Shown: piece by piece, positions 1-8,008 of the stretch
Numbering within the stretch: position 1 is the first letter of the stretch
Layout of the letters: the number at the start of each line of letters is the position of its first letter
Assembly (NCBI GenBank): GCA_046349615.1
Contig: JAXMBZ010000011.1
Location: forward strand, 1 to 64,000
Direction: 5' to 3'
Source of the DNA: JADJNY01 sp046349615
Lineage (GTDB): Bacteria > Planctomycetota > UBA1135 > GCA-002686595
DNA: 64,000 bases
Notes under the pieces: model-generated
Seen by the model: only the letters and a program-made list of their open reading frames with translations
Databases searched by the model: none
What the model was told of the DNA's origin: nothing
Position numbers and translations under genes: made by a program

Positions 1-2
1 CC

Positions 3-1628
3 ATGCGCTTTCCGTGTCGTCGAATCCCCGCGTTCGCGTTCGCTCTCGTCGCCGCCGCGATTCCGGCGACCGCGCAGTGTCCGAACTGGACGTCGCACCC
101 GTTCGACGCGTCCGTGTTCGTCCTCGAGGAGCTCGACTTCCAAGGCACGCGCTCGCTCTACGCCGGCGGCAACTTCTCGAGCCCGGCGGGACAGGCGGGG
201 CTCGCGCGTTGGGACGGTGGCGCGTGGAACCCCGTCGGACCGCCTGCGCTGCTGCTGCAGAACGGCCTCCCCGGCGCGATCCAGGCGATGACGGTGTTCC
301 CGGACACCACCGGCCCCGTGCTCGTCGTCGCAGGTCTGTTCAACTCGATCGGCGGCGTCGATGCGAACGGGATCGCACGCTGGAACGGGACGAGTTGGGC
401 GCCGTTCGGCGGAGGCCTCGTCGGTGTGGGTGGAAGCGGCGGCGACGTCTCCAATGTCGCCGTCTACGACTCGGGCAACGGCCCCGAACTCTACGCGGCC
501 GGCGCGTTCACGGCGCCCCCGAACATCCACTGTGCGCGCTGGGACGGGACGAACTGGGTCCCGCTCGGCTCGGGCATCGGCCTGATCACGAGTCCCGTCA
601 ACGGAGCCGTGCTCAGCTTCGTCAGCGCGCTCCGCGTGTACGACGACGGCAGCGGATCGAAGCTCTACGTCGGCGGACGCTTCGACGTCGCGGGCGGGGT
701 CACGTCGCACTCGCTCGCGCGCTGGACCGGGAGCGCGTGGGAAGCGACGCCGGGGTTCGCCACCGGGTGGCTCGTCTTCGACCTCGAGCCCTGGAACGGC
801 GCGCTGCGGATCGGCGCGCACACGGGCCTCTACCAGTGGGACGGCGTGCAGGTGCAGAGCGTCGCCGCGTTGAGCCCGATCACGACGTCGTCCGGGGTGT
901 TCGCACTCTCGCGCCACGTCGAGAACGGCACGTGGCGGCTCGACGTCGCGGGGAAGTTCACGTCGATCGGCGGCGTGGCGGCGGACCGCGTCGCGAGCTT
1001 CGACGGGGCGAATTGGACCTCGCTCGGCTTCGGCCCGGTCACGGGCCTCCTCCAGGACATCGAGCGCACCGACGTCGGCGGCGCGGGCCTGTTCGTCGGC
1101 TACTCCACCGGCCCCGCGGATCCGCCGGCGCCGCACGTCGAAGCGTGGACGCCCTGCCCCGACGCGCAGGTGCTCTGCGCGGGCGACGGGAGCGGGCTCG
1201 CGTGTCCGTGCGCGAACTCCGGCGCCGTCGGGCACGGGTGCGCGAATTCGGCGTTCGCGTCGGGCGCGGCGCTCGTCGGCGCGGGGACGAACAGCGTCGC
1301 GGAGGACGGGTTCTCACTCCAGGCGGCGAACCTGACCGGGTCGGTGTGCCTCTTCTTCCAAGGGACGACCGCGGTGACGCCGACGGTGATCGACGACGGG
1401 ATCGGCTGCGTCGGCGGCGGGATCGTGCGCCTCGGCACGAAGCCGGTCGTCGGGAGCGCAAGCCGCTACCCGCAGAGCGGCGATGCCGCGATCCACGTGC
1501 GCGGCGCGGTGCCGGCGGTCGGCGGGACGTTCGTCTACCAGGCGTTCTACCGGAACGCGGTCACGGGCTTCTGTCCGCCCGCAACGTCGAATCGGACGAA
1601 CGGCCTCAGCGTGACTTGGGCGCCGTAG
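3..1628 (+). CDS. Secreted beta-propeller-like protein with Cys-rich C-terminal domain
   Basis: 541 aa. An N-terminal signal peptide (MRFPCRR, a hydrophobic Ala/Val stretch, then ATAQ) predicts export. Residues about 50-390 hold repeated units of the form YAGG-F, then ARWDG/ARWNG, then W-P-G, at least six times, which reads as a beta-propeller of Kelch-like blades. The last ~150 residues (from CAGDGSG through CPCANSG, GCANS, YRNAVTGFCPP to VTWAP) are a copy of the C-terminal domain found in seven other proteins of this window. The ATG lies two bases from the window edge, so its ribosome site cannot be judged and a longer N-terminus cannot be excluded. It converges on the sigma-factor gene. 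Export and the shared domain are clear; the ligand of the propeller is unknown. Confidence 0.85.
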   Translation: MRFPCRRIPAFAFALVAAAIPATAQCPNWTSHPFDASVFVLEELDFQGTRSLYAGGNFSSPAGQAGLARWDGGAWNPVGPPALLLQNGLPGAIQAMTVFPDTTGPVLVVAGLFNSIGGVDANGIARWNGTSWAPFGGGLVGVGGSGGDVSNVAVYDSGNGPELYAAGAFTAPPNIHCARWDGTNWVPLGSGIGLITSPVNGAVLSFVSALRVYDDGSGSKLYVGGRFDVAGGVTSHSLARWTGSAWEATPGFATGWLVFDLEPWNGALRIGAHTGLYQWDGVQVQSVAALSPITTSSGVFALSRHVENGTWRLDVAGKFTSIGGVAADRVASFDGANWTSLGFGPVTGLLQDIERTDVGGAGLFVGYSTGPADPPAPHVEAWTPCPDAQVLCAGDGSGLACPCANSGAVGHGCANSAFASGAALVGAGTNSVAEDGFSLQAANLTGSVCLFFQGTTAVTPTVIDDGIGCVGGGIVRLGTKPVVGSASRYPQSGDAAIHVRGAVPAVGGTFVYQAFYRNAVTGFCPPATSNRTNGLSVTWAP

Positions 1629-1653
1629 GCGGCGCGCCGTCGGAGACGGAAGC

Positions 1654-2391
1654 TCAGGAGAGCGCGTCGAAGAGCGTCGCGAGCTCCGCGTCGACGTCGT
1701 CCGTGTTCAGCGTGTCGGCGATCTCCTCGCGCAGGAGCTCGCCGTAGCGTTTGCGCAGCCGGTGGACGGTGATCTTGATCGCGTTCTCGGTCCGGCCGAG
1801 TTCGACGGCGAGCGTCGAGTACGGCGCCGCGTCCTCGGCCGTGGTCAGGTGCGGGTGGAGCTTCTGCCACTCGTCGGACTTGCCTGCGGCGCGTTGCTCG
1901 TTGCCGAGGCGATCGAGCGCGCGCTGCAGCACGATCAGCGCCCACGCGCGGTCGAAGGCGCGATCCGGCGCGTCGAGCGTCGCGGGCTCGAGGGAGAAGC
2001 GCGTCTCCGCGTCCTCGGCGCCGAACTCGAGCGGGAGGACCTTGCGCCCACCGCCGCGCTTCTCCGCGCGCTCGCGCTCCCCTTCGTTGATCAGGAAGTG
2101 CTTCAGCGCGGTCAAGAGGTAGGCGCGGAAGCGACCGCGCGCGGGGTCGGCGCGCGCGAAGTCCTCGCGCTCGAGGAGGCGCGCGAAGAACTCCTGCACG
2201 AGATCGCGCGCGGCGTCGGCGTCGTGCCCCTTGCGGCGCACGAACGCGTAGAGCGGATACCAGTACGTCGCGCAGAGCGTCTCGAGCGCCGCGCGCGGCT
2301 CCATCGCGCCCTTCCCGCCCGCGGCGAGGACGAGGCTCCAGCGGGTGGTGAGGAAGGACGCGCGTCCGCGCTCGAGGTCGTCTTGGGTCAC
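1654..2391 (-). CDS. ECF-family RNA polymerase sigma factor
   Basis: About 245 aa from a GTG start (reverse strand, 2391-2389), chosen because the family N-terminus (VTQDDLERGR then TTRWSLVLAA) begins there; longer in-frame starts would add Arg-rich sequence running into the upstream gene. Region 2 is visible as YPLYAFVRRKG-DADAARDLVQEFFARLLE, and region 4 near the C-terminus as AVELGRTENAIKITVHRLRKRYGELLREEI, the DNA-binding helix-turn-helix. The TTRWSLVL opening is typical of planctomycete ECF factors that are often found near Ser/Thr kinases. It is the last gene of a tight minus-strand run (22 bp after the preceding stop). No anti-sigma gene is obvious beside it; the two upstream membrane proteins are possible but unproven partners. 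Confidence 0.85.
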   Translation of the reverse strand: MTQDDLERGRASFLTTRWSLVLAAGGKGAMEPRAALETLCATYWYPLYAFVRRKGHDADAARDLVQEFFARLLEREDFARADPARGRFRAYLLTALKHFLINEGERERAEKRGGGRKVLPLEFGAEDAETRFSLEPATLDAPDRAFDRAWALIVLQRALDRLGNEQRAAGKSDEWQKLHPHLTTAEDAAPYSTLAVELGRTENAIKITVHRLRKRYGELLREEIADTLNTDDVDAELATLFDALS

Positions 2392-2413
2392 GGGGGTGGA
2401 GAGTAGCGCGCGG

Positions 2414-2944
2414 TCACGGCGTCGCGCGCTCCGCGGCGCCTTCTTCGAGGATGCGTGCGGAAACGAGCGCGTCTTGGGCGTCGAAGTCGAGGACGAGCCA
2501 TTGCGGGTCGTCGGAGAGCACGCCGACGGGCGGTCCGAGGTACCAGGCCTCGTCCTCGCGGCCGAACCAGGGGCTCGCGTCGAAAATCGGCCAGCGCGAC
2601 GGCGCACCGAGGAGCTCGCGCACCTGCCCCCGCGTCGCGCCGGGCGCGAGCGCGTGCTCGACGAGGTCTGCGGCCATGCGCTGGCGCAGGGGGCGGAGGA
2701 CCGAGCCGCCGTCGAAGCGGTCGGGCGATTTCCAGGCGGCGGAGTCGAACGCGAGCGGCACGAGCGGGTGCTCGTCGCGCTGCGTGCCCAAGAACACGAG
2801 GCTCGCGATCGCGCCGAGGATCGAACCGACGACGCTCGAAGCGCAGCCGAGGCCGAGCGCGCGCACGCATCCCGGCTGGGACGAGTTCGGCGGAGCGGGT
2901 GTCTCGGCGCGCGGCGTGCCTGCGTTCGAGTCGAGCTCGCTCAT
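2414..2944 (-). CDS. Membrane-anchored BamE-like protein, tandem paralogue B
   Basis: 176 aa. A short polar N-terminus rich in Ala/Pro is followed by one hydrophobic segment (about residues 30-52, CASSVVGSILGAIASLVFLG). The soluble part carries LRQRMAADLVEHALAPGATRGQVRELLGAPS and later LVLDFDAQDALVSARI. That pattern of 'G-xR-xxV-xLLG-P, aromatic strand, then a D-x-L-strand' resembles the BamE/SmpA fold. Its ATG overlaps the TGA of the upstream gene (TGATG), so the two are probably translationally coupled. It is a diverged duplicate of that neighbour, sharing the FD-W, RQRMA-DLV-H, LLG and W-Y/W-LGP positions. The exact function is unknown; the fold assignment comes from motif reading only. 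Confidence 0.7.
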   Translation of the reverse strand: MSELDSNAGTPRAETPAPPNSSQPGCVRALGLGCASSVVGSILGAIASLVFLGTQRDEHPLVPLAFDSAAWKSPDRFDGGSVLRPLRQRMAADLVEHALAPGATRGQVRELLGAPSRWPIFDASPWFGREDEAWYLGPPVGVLSDDPQWLVLDFDAQDALVSARILEEGAAERATP

Positions 2945-3408
2945 CAGTTGTTCCTCGTCGCGATCTCGGCGCGGAGCAGCGCGCCGTCGGCGGAGAACGT
3001 GAGCACGAGGTAGTCGTACGTCGGTCCGAAGCCTCCGCCGGGGCCGAGCTCGTAGACCCACGCGTCCGCGTCGAAGCGCTGCGCGGCGTAGCCTTCCGCG
3101 CGCGGGCCGAGCAGCGCGAGCACGGCGTCGCGCGGCGTGCCGAGCGGGAGGTGGTGGTCGACGAGGTCCTGGGCCATGCGCTGGCGGATCGAGTGTCCGT
3201 ACCAGCCTTCGCGCATGGAGTCCTCCCAGTCCGGAGTGTTCCAGAGGTCCGCGTCGAACGGGCGTGGGATCGGATCGCTGGAACCGAGACGGCTCACGAG
3301 CAGGAGCCCCGGCACGATCGGGAACACGAGCGCCCCGCTCACGAGCGCGACGATCGCGCAGAACGCGAGTTCGAGCGTGCGGTGGCCGCGCGGCACGAGC
3401 GGGGTCAC
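2944..3408 (-). CDS. Membrane-anchored BamE-like protein, tandem paralogue A
   Basis: 154 aa from a GTG start at 3408-3406 that overlaps the TGA of the DinB-YCII gene by four bases (GTGA), which fixes the start. Residues 12-38 form a single transmembrane anchor (LELAFCAIVALVSGALVFPI). The periplasmic part has IRQRMAQDLVDHHLPLGTPR, AVLALLGPRAEG, WVYELGP and DYLVLTFSADGALLRAEI, matching the next gene product position by position and resembling BamE/SmpA-type domains. The gene is coupled on both sides, so the run DinB-YCII, A, B, sigma is likely one transcript. Function is not established. Confidence 0.7.
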   Translation of the reverse strand: MTPLVPRGHRTLELAFCAIVALVSGALVFPIVPGLLLVSRLGSSDPIPRPFDADLWNTPDWEDSMREGWYGHSIRQRMAQDLVDHHLPLGTPRDAVLALLGPRAEGYAAQRFDADAWVYELGPGGGFGPTYDYLVLTFSADGALLRAEIATRNN

Positions 3409-4196
3409 GTCGCGCTCGCCCACGCCTCGAACGCTCCCGACTGCTTGACCGGCACGAACTCCGTCACGCGGTAGCGCGAGTAGCCCGCTTTCTGGAACGG
3501 ATCGTCGGCGAGCAGCGCGTCGATCTCCGCGCGGTCCTTCGCGCGCGCGAGGATCATCCCGCCGGTGCGCGGCTCCTGCGGGCCCGACGCGAGCAGGAGG
3601 CCGCGCTCGAACGCCTTCCCGAGGTGCGCGCGGTGGGCGGCGAGCAGCGTGTCGAGTTGCTCGAGCGGCACGAGGTAGGTGGACTCGATCACGAAGTGCT
3701 TCCACGCGGGCTTCGCGCGCTGCGGAGCGCCCGGCGAGCCCGCGCGCGTCCACACGATGAAGTCGAGCGGCTCGGGCGGCGTTCCGGCCGCGCGCAGGAG
3801 GCTCGCGATCTGCGCGCGGTGGTGCGTGCCGTGATTCACGAGGTGGCGCACGATTGCGCCGAGCGCGTCGCTGCACTCTTCCCCTTTCGAGTTCCGGAAG
3901 CGCACGACGCGGTCGAACTCGCTCGGCGGCGCGGCGCGGAGGAGCTCCATCCAGCGCGCGGAGAGCGTTGCGCCGCGTTCGAGCGCAGTGTGCGCGTCCG
4001 TCTCCGCGGGCCAGACGGGCAGGTGCGCGGTGTCGGCGCCCTCGACGCGCGCGAGCCAGAGCTCCGATGCGGCGGCGATGTGCGCGAAGAGGTGTGTGGC
4101 TGTGGGGAGCGGATGCGCGTGCAGAGCGGCGCCGACGCGCGTGTTGGCCCAGCGGTCGTAGGCGAGGAGGTGGAGAGCGTCGGTGTGGTCGAGCAT
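3405..4196 (-). CDS. DinB-like / YCII-domain fusion protein
   Basis: 263 aa, starting at MLDHTDALHLLAYDRWANTR. The first ~155 residues are a DinB-superfamily four-helix bundle: HLLAYDRWAN at the start, HIAAASELWLARVEG, and RHLVNHGTHHRAQI, which carries the usual metal-ligand histidines. Residues about 175-255 form a YCII domain (VPLEQLDTLLAAHRAHL, ERGLLLASGPQEPRTGGMILAR, DPFQKAGYSRYRVTEF). DinB-like proteins act as metal-dependent thiol transferases or damage-induced proteins; YCII domains are usually small standalone enzymes with a His-Asp pair. Finding both in one chain is unusual. The ATG at 4196 was chosen over upstream in-frame ATGs because the preceding sequence is Pro/Ser-rich and lies in the repeat region. 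Confidence 0.8.
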   Translation of the reverse strand: MLDHTDALHLLAYDRWANTRVGAALHAHPLPTATHLFAHIAAASELWLARVEGADTAHLPVWPAETDAHTALERGATLSARWMELLRAAPPSEFDRVVRFRNSKGEECSDALGAIVRHLVNHGTHHRAQIASLLRAAGTPPEPLDFIVWTRAGSPGAPQRAKPAWKHFVIESTYLVPLEQLDTLLAAHRAHLGKAFERGLLLASGPQEPRTGGMILARAKDRAEIDALLADDPFQKAGYSRYRVTEFVPVKQSGAFEAWASAT

Positions 4197-4307
4197 CGGA
4201 GGGGCGCGCGAGGCGGGTGGAGAGCGCGAGGGAGAGGGGAGTGCGAGGCGGGTGAGGAGGGCGCGAGGCGGGTGAGGGGGCGAAGGGGAGAGAGAAGCAA
4301 CGGAACA

Positions 4308-4383
4308 CATTCGGATGCTTCGCATTCCGGACTCCGTGTTCGATCGGGCCGGAGGACCGGCCCGATCGAACACGGAGTTCTAG
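4308..4383 (+). repeat. Double-hairpin repeat element, copy 1
   Basis: A small hairpin (CGGATGC, TTC loop, GCATTCCG, with one bulged T) at 4312-4329 is followed by a perfect 22-bp stem: left arm 4331-4352, loop AGGA 4353-4356, right arm 4357-4378, then TTCTAG. Two more copies (40691-40765 reversed, and 48975-49050) share the flanking bases and loop but have different stem sequences with pairing preserved. The element lies between the GNAT gene and the DinB-YCII gene, and its CTAG supplies the GNAT stop codon on the minus strand. It may act as a terminator or processing site for minus-strand transcripts. Confidence 0.85.
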
Positions 4384-4985
4384 TTCGGAGAGGGAGGTGG
4401 GCGCGAAAGGCGGGTGAGCAGGTTTGTGCGCACGGAGGGCCATTCGCTGTGCGTGATCGAGTACATCACCGTGTCGCGCACGAAGCCGTCGGGGCAGACG
4501 ACGTGTTGGCGCAGGACGCCTTCGCGCGTCGCGCCGAGGCGCTCGATGGCGCGTTGGGAGCGTTCGTTTCGGGCGTCGGTTTTCAGCTGCACGCGCAGGG
4601 CGTCGAGGGTTTCGAAGGCGTGCGCGAGGAGCAGGAGTTTGGCTTCCGTGTTCACCGCGGTGCGTTGGAAGGAGGGCGCGATCCAGGTCCAGCCGATCTC
4701 GAGGCCGCGGTGCGCGCGGCGGAGGTCGAGGTAGCGCGTCGAGCCGATCGCGCGGCCGCCCGCACGCTCCACTTGCGCGAAGGGGAGCGCTTCGCCGCGC
4801 TCCTGGAGGCGCAGCGCTTCGTCGATCCACTCGAGGACGTCGTCGACGCGCCGCGGTCGGAAGCGCGGCATGTAGAGCCAGGTGCGGTCGTCCTGCGCGG
4901 CGTCGAAGAGGTCGGGAGCGTGAGCGCGCGCGAGCGGTTCGAGGCGCATGTGCGCGCCTTCCAGGACGACGGGCTCCGGTTGCAT
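4380..4985 (-). CDS. GNAT-family N-acetyltransferase (RimJ/RimL type)
   Basis: 201 aa. The start MQPEPVVLEGAHMRLEPL is typical of RimJ/RimL-like GNAT proteins; an earlier ATG would add a basic, low-complexity leader. Further landmarks are AIGSTRYLDLRRAHRGLEIGWTW, FQRTAVNTEAKLLLLAHAFETL and RVQLKTDARNERSQRAIERLGATREGVLR, the acetyl-CoA-binding core and the arginine/asparagine stretch typical of the family. Members acetylate N-terminal amines of proteins or small-molecule amines; the substrate here is unknown. The stop codon TAG is contributed by the double-hairpin element, so the C-terminus (SRPPPSPN) may have been altered by insertion of that element. Confidence 0.85.
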   Translation of the reverse strand: MQPEPVVLEGAHMRLEPLARAHAPDLFDAAQDDRTWLYMPRFRPRRVDDVLEWIDEALRLQERGEALPFAQVERAGGRAIGSTRYLDLRRAHRGLEIGWTWIAPSFQRTAVNTEAKLLLLAHAFETLDALRVQLKTDARNERSQRAIERLGATREGVLRQHVVCPDGFVRDTVMYSITHSEWPSVRTNLLTRLSRPPPSPN

Positions 4986-5161
4986 CCCATCAGCGTAGCG
5001 AGTCGGGTCTGGTCGGATCGACGGTCCGCGAGGAGCGCTGCCTCGACGTGCTCGCAAAAGGACCGCGCGTCGGCCGGGTCTCCCGCGCCCTCCGCAATCC
5101 CGGACGGCCGCGGACGACGTAGGCTCACGCTCGCCCGTCTCGCCTCCCCCACGCCCCCACC

Positions 5162-6826
5162 ATGTCGCACACTTTCCTGCGCGCCAGCGCGATCTCGTTC
5201 CTGTTCCTCGTGGCCTCGAGTTGCGCTTCGAGCGGCACGCTCGCGCCGCTTCCGCCGGGCGCAGATCCGCTCGACCACCTCGGCACGCACCACCGCGCCG
5301 TGTCGACGACCTCCGCCGACGCGCAGCGCTGGTTCGACAAGGGGCTCGTGCTCACCTACGCGTTCAACCACGACGAGTCCGTGCGCTGCTACGAGAAGGC
5401 GCTCGCCGCCGATCCGAAGCTCGCGATCGCGTGGTGGGGCATCGCGTACGCGAGCGGGCCGCACATCAACAATCCCGCGCTCGACGACGGGCACGCGAAG
5501 ATCGCGTGGGACGCGCTCTCGAAGGCGAAGGAGCTCTCGAACGGCGCGAGCGACGCGGAGCGCGCGCTCATCCACGCGCTCGAAGCGCGCTACGCGTGGC
5601 CGAACCCCGCCGATCGACGCGCGCTCGACCTCGCGTACGCCGACGCGATGCGCGCGGCGTGGAAGGCGCACCCGAACGACGCGGACGTCGGCGCTCTCTG
5701 CGCCGAGGCGGTCATGGACCTCTCGCCGTGGAACCAGTGGTCGAAGGACGGCGCGATGCAGCCGGGCACGGAGGAGGTCGTCACGACGCTCGCGCGCGTC
5801 CTCGAGTTCGCGCCGCACCATCCGCTCGCGCACCACCTCACGGTGCACGCGTGGGAGGCGTCGCAGCACCCCGAGCGCGCGCTCGCCTCCGCCAACGCGC
5901 TGATGGACCTCGTCCCCGGCGCCGGGCACCTCGTGCACATGCCCGCGCACACGTACGCGCGCGTCGGGCGCTGGCACGACTCGGCGATCGCGAACGAGCG
6001 CGGCGCCGCGGCGGACGCTGCGTACTTCACGCTCCACGGTCCGCAGGGCTTCTACAACGTGTACCGCGCGCACAACCATCACTTCCTCGCGTGGGACTGC
6101 ATGATGGAAGGCCGCTCCGCCGACGCGCTCGCCGCCGCGCGCACGATGATCACGAACGTGCCGAAGGAGTTCGTCGACGCGGCCGCGCCGGTGATCGATC
6201 CGTTCCTGACGATCGAGATGGAGGCGTTGATGCGCTTCGGACGCTGGGAGGAGCTCCTGCGCGTCCCGCTGCCGGCCGCGAACCTGCCGCAGTCGCGCGC
6301 GTTCCGCCTCTTCGTGCGCGGCGTGGCGTACGCGGCGCTCGGCCGGGTGAGCGAGGCCGTCACGGAGCAGGGACGTTTCCGCGCCGCCGTCGCCGAGCTC
6401 CCGAAGGACGCGGCTTGGGGCCTGAACCCCGCGGCGAAGGTCTTCAAGATCGCCGAGCTCGTGCTCGCGGGAGAAATCTCCGCGGCGGACGGGCGCGCGG
6501 ACTCGGCCGTGCGCGAATTGACGGACGCGGCGGAGTTCGAGGACCAGCTCGCGTACGACGAGCCCTACGATTGGATGGTCCCCGCGCGCCACGCGCTCGG
6601 CGCGGTGCTCCTGCGCGAGAAGAAGTGGAGCGACGCCGAGCGCGTCTACCGCGCGGACCTCGAGCGCTACCCCGAGAACGGCTGGTCCTTGTGGGGCCTC
6701 GCCCGCGCGCTGCGCATGCAGGGGAAGAAGGACGAGGCGAAGGCCGTCGACGCGCGCTTCGAGAAGGCGTGGGAGCACGCCGACATCGAACTCGGCACGA
6801 GCTGTCTCTGCATCCCGAGCCCGTGA
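5162..6826 (+). CDS. TPR-repeat lipoprotein
   Basis: 554 aa. The N-terminus MSHTFLRASAISFLFLVASSCAS has a lipobox (ASSC), predicting a lipid-anchored outer protein. Tetratricopeptide-like helices run through the chain: WFDKGLVLTYAFNHDESVRCYEKALAADPKLAIA, later HPLAHHLTVHAWEASQHPERAL, MPAHTYARVGRWHDSA, and near the end AERVYRADLERYPENGWSLWGLARALRMQGKKDEA. Similar large TPR proteins with the HMPAHTY signature are common hypothetical proteins in Gram-negative bacteria; the role is presumed scaffold-like. Start chosen for the signal peptide; it is transcribed divergently from the GNAT gene, leaving 176 bp for promoters. Confidence 0.85.
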   Translation: MSHTFLRASAISFLFLVASSCASSGTLAPLPPGADPLDHLGTHHRAVSTTSADAQRWFDKGLVLTYAFNHDESVRCYEKALAADPKLAIAWWGIAYASGPHINNPALDDGHAKIAWDALSKAKELSNGASDAERALIHALEARYAWPNPADRRALDLAYADAMRAAWKAHPNDADVGALCAEAVMDLSPWNQWSKDGAMQPGTEEVVTTLARVLEFAPHHPLAHHLTVHAWEASQHPERALASANALMDLVPGAGHLVHMPAHTYARVGRWHDSAIANERGAAADAAYFTLHGPQGFYNVYRAHNHHFLAWDCMMEGRSADALAAARTMITNVPKEFVDAAAPVIDPFLTIEMEALMRFGRWEELLRVPLPAANLPQSRAFRLFVRGVAYAALGRVSEAVTEQGRFRAAVAELPKDAAWGLNPAAKVFKIAELVLAGEISAADGRADSAVRELTDAAEFEDQLAYDEPYDWMVPARHALGAVLLREKKWSDAERVYRADLERYPENGWSLWGLARALRMQGKKDEAKAVDARFEKAWEHADIELGTSCLCIPSP

Positions 6827-6899
6827 ACGCCTCGCGTCCGTCGCGGCGCGCGCGCTCCACGCGGATGCGCTCGCGTCGCGCAACGGGTAGGCTCCGAGC

Positions 6900-7442
6900 G
6901 TGAGCTCCGAACTCGAGGATTTACGCGCACGTTGGGCCGCGGGCGAGCGTCCGCGCCTCGTTCCCTTCTGGGGTCCCGAGGGCTCCGAGGACGGAGTCGG
7001 ACCGCACGGCCTCAGCCAGTGGCATCCGACCGCGTTCGAGGTCGGCGGCGTGCGTTACTCGACCGCAGAGCACTGGATGATGGCCGAGAAAGCGCGGCTC
7101 TTCGGCGACGAGCGCGCGCTCGTCGAGATCCTCGAAGCGCAGACGCCGGCACGGGCGAAGCTGCTCGGACGCCGAGTCCGAAACTTCGACGAAGCGACGT
7201 GGTGCGCGCAGCGGCGCGACGTCGTCCTGCGCGGCAACCTCGCGAAGTTCACGCAACACGCGGCGCTGCGCGCTTACCTCCTCGGGACGGGAGCGGACGT
7301 CCTCGTCGAGGCGAGCCCGCGCGACCGGATCTGGGGCATCGGCCTCGCGGCGGACGATCCGCGCGCCGCGGACCCGCAGGAGTGGATCGGCCAGAACCTG
7401 CTCGGGTTCGTGCTGATGGACGTCCGACGTCGGCTCGCGTAG
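6900..7442 (+). CDS. NADAR / YbiA-family protein
   Basis: 180 aa from GTG at 6900. The family core is seen as LVPFWGPEG, LSQWHPTAFEVGGVRYSTAEHWMMAEKARLFGD, KLLGRRVRNFDEATWCAQRRDVVLRGNLAKF, LGTGADVLVEASPRDRIWGIGL and QEWIGQNLLGFVLMDVRRRL. NADAR proteins act on ADP-ribosylated substrates, including reversal of ADP-ribosylation of guanine, and YbiA-type members are associated with riboflavin-derived intermediates. No DarT-like toxin gene is adjacent, so a housekeeping or standalone protective role is more likely than a toxin-antitoxin pair. Close spacing (50 bp) to the next gene suggests co-transcription. Confidence 0.9.
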   Translation: MSSELEDLRARWAAGERPRLVPFWGPEGSEDGVGPHGLSQWHPTAFEVGGVRYSTAEHWMMAEKARLFGDERALVEILEAQTPARAKLLGRRVRNFDEATWCAQRRDVVLRGNLAKFTQHAALRAYLLGTGADVLVEASPRDRIWGIGLAADDPRAADPQEWIGQNLLGFVLMDVRRRLA

Positions 7443-7492
7443 CGCTCGCGGCACCTCGACGCGTCGCCGGGGCCGTCGGTACGCTGCATTCG

Positions 7493-7981
7493 ATGCCCAC
7501 CCTGCGCATCGAGCTCAAGAAAGGCCGCGGCGGCCCCGACTCGCTCGCGTGCGTGCGCGCGGACGGCTCGCGCACGTGGGAGCGCGTACAGGCCGCGATC
7601 GCGCTCCACGACCTCGTCCACTTCGTCGTCGAGCGCGAGTTCCGCTGGACCGACGGCTTCTACGGCCTCGTCGCGAGCGGTTGGTCGATCACCGACTTCT
7701 ACGACAAGGAAAAGGCGCGCACGCTCCCGCCCGGCGCGTTGCGCGCGGAGCACATGGTCGCGTTCTTCTGGCGCGAGCTCGGCGGCCAGGAGGAACCCGG
7801 CCTCGCCGACTTCCACGCCGCGATCGACGCGCAGAACGCGAAGGAGCCGGCGCTCGCGCTGCCGCATCCGACGCAGGCGCAGGTCGAGCGCGTGCGACGC
7901 GAGGTCCGGGACCTCGCGTCGCGATGGCGTGCGGTCGCAGCGGGCAAGACGCTCGCGCTCGAGTTCGTCGTCGGTGCGTGA
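7493..7981 (+). CDS. Conserved-looking hypothetical protein
   Basis: 162 aa, starting MPTLRIELKKGRGGPDSLAC. I do not recognise the family. It has a beta-rich opening followed by ALHDLVHFVVEREFRWTDGFYGLVASGW, with an HDLVH motif that could be metal-binding, and a helical C-terminal half (EQVERVRREVRDLASRWRAVAAG-like). No signal peptide or membrane segment, so probably cytoplasmic. It follows the NADAR gene by 50 bp on the same strand. The TGA stop lies inside a hairpin shared with the convergent protease gene. Confidence 0.7.
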   Translation: MPTLRIELKKGRGGPDSLACVRADGSRTWERVQAAIALHDLVHFVVEREFRWTDGFYGLVASGWSITDFYDKEKARTLPPGALRAEHMVAFFWRELGGQEEPGLADFHAAIDAQNAKEPALALPHPTQAQVERVRREVRDLASRWRAVAAGKTLALEFVVGA

Positions 7982-8008
7982 GCGAGCGACGTCGCTCCGC
8001 TCGCTCAC
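7978..8008. terminator. Bidirectional hairpin between convergent genes
   Basis: An 11-bp perfect stem (7978-7988 GTGAGCGAGCG with 7998-8008) and a 9-base loop. The stem contains the TGA of the upstream plus-strand gene and the stop of the minus-strand protease gene, so each gene ends within it. There is no T-tract, so termination efficiency is uncertain. Confidence 0.6.

Noticed and set aside
6900..7981. NADAR gene plus neighbour as a DarT-type toxin-antitoxin pair
   Set aside because: The neighbour shows no ADP-ribosyltransferase motifs, so there is no support for a toxin.
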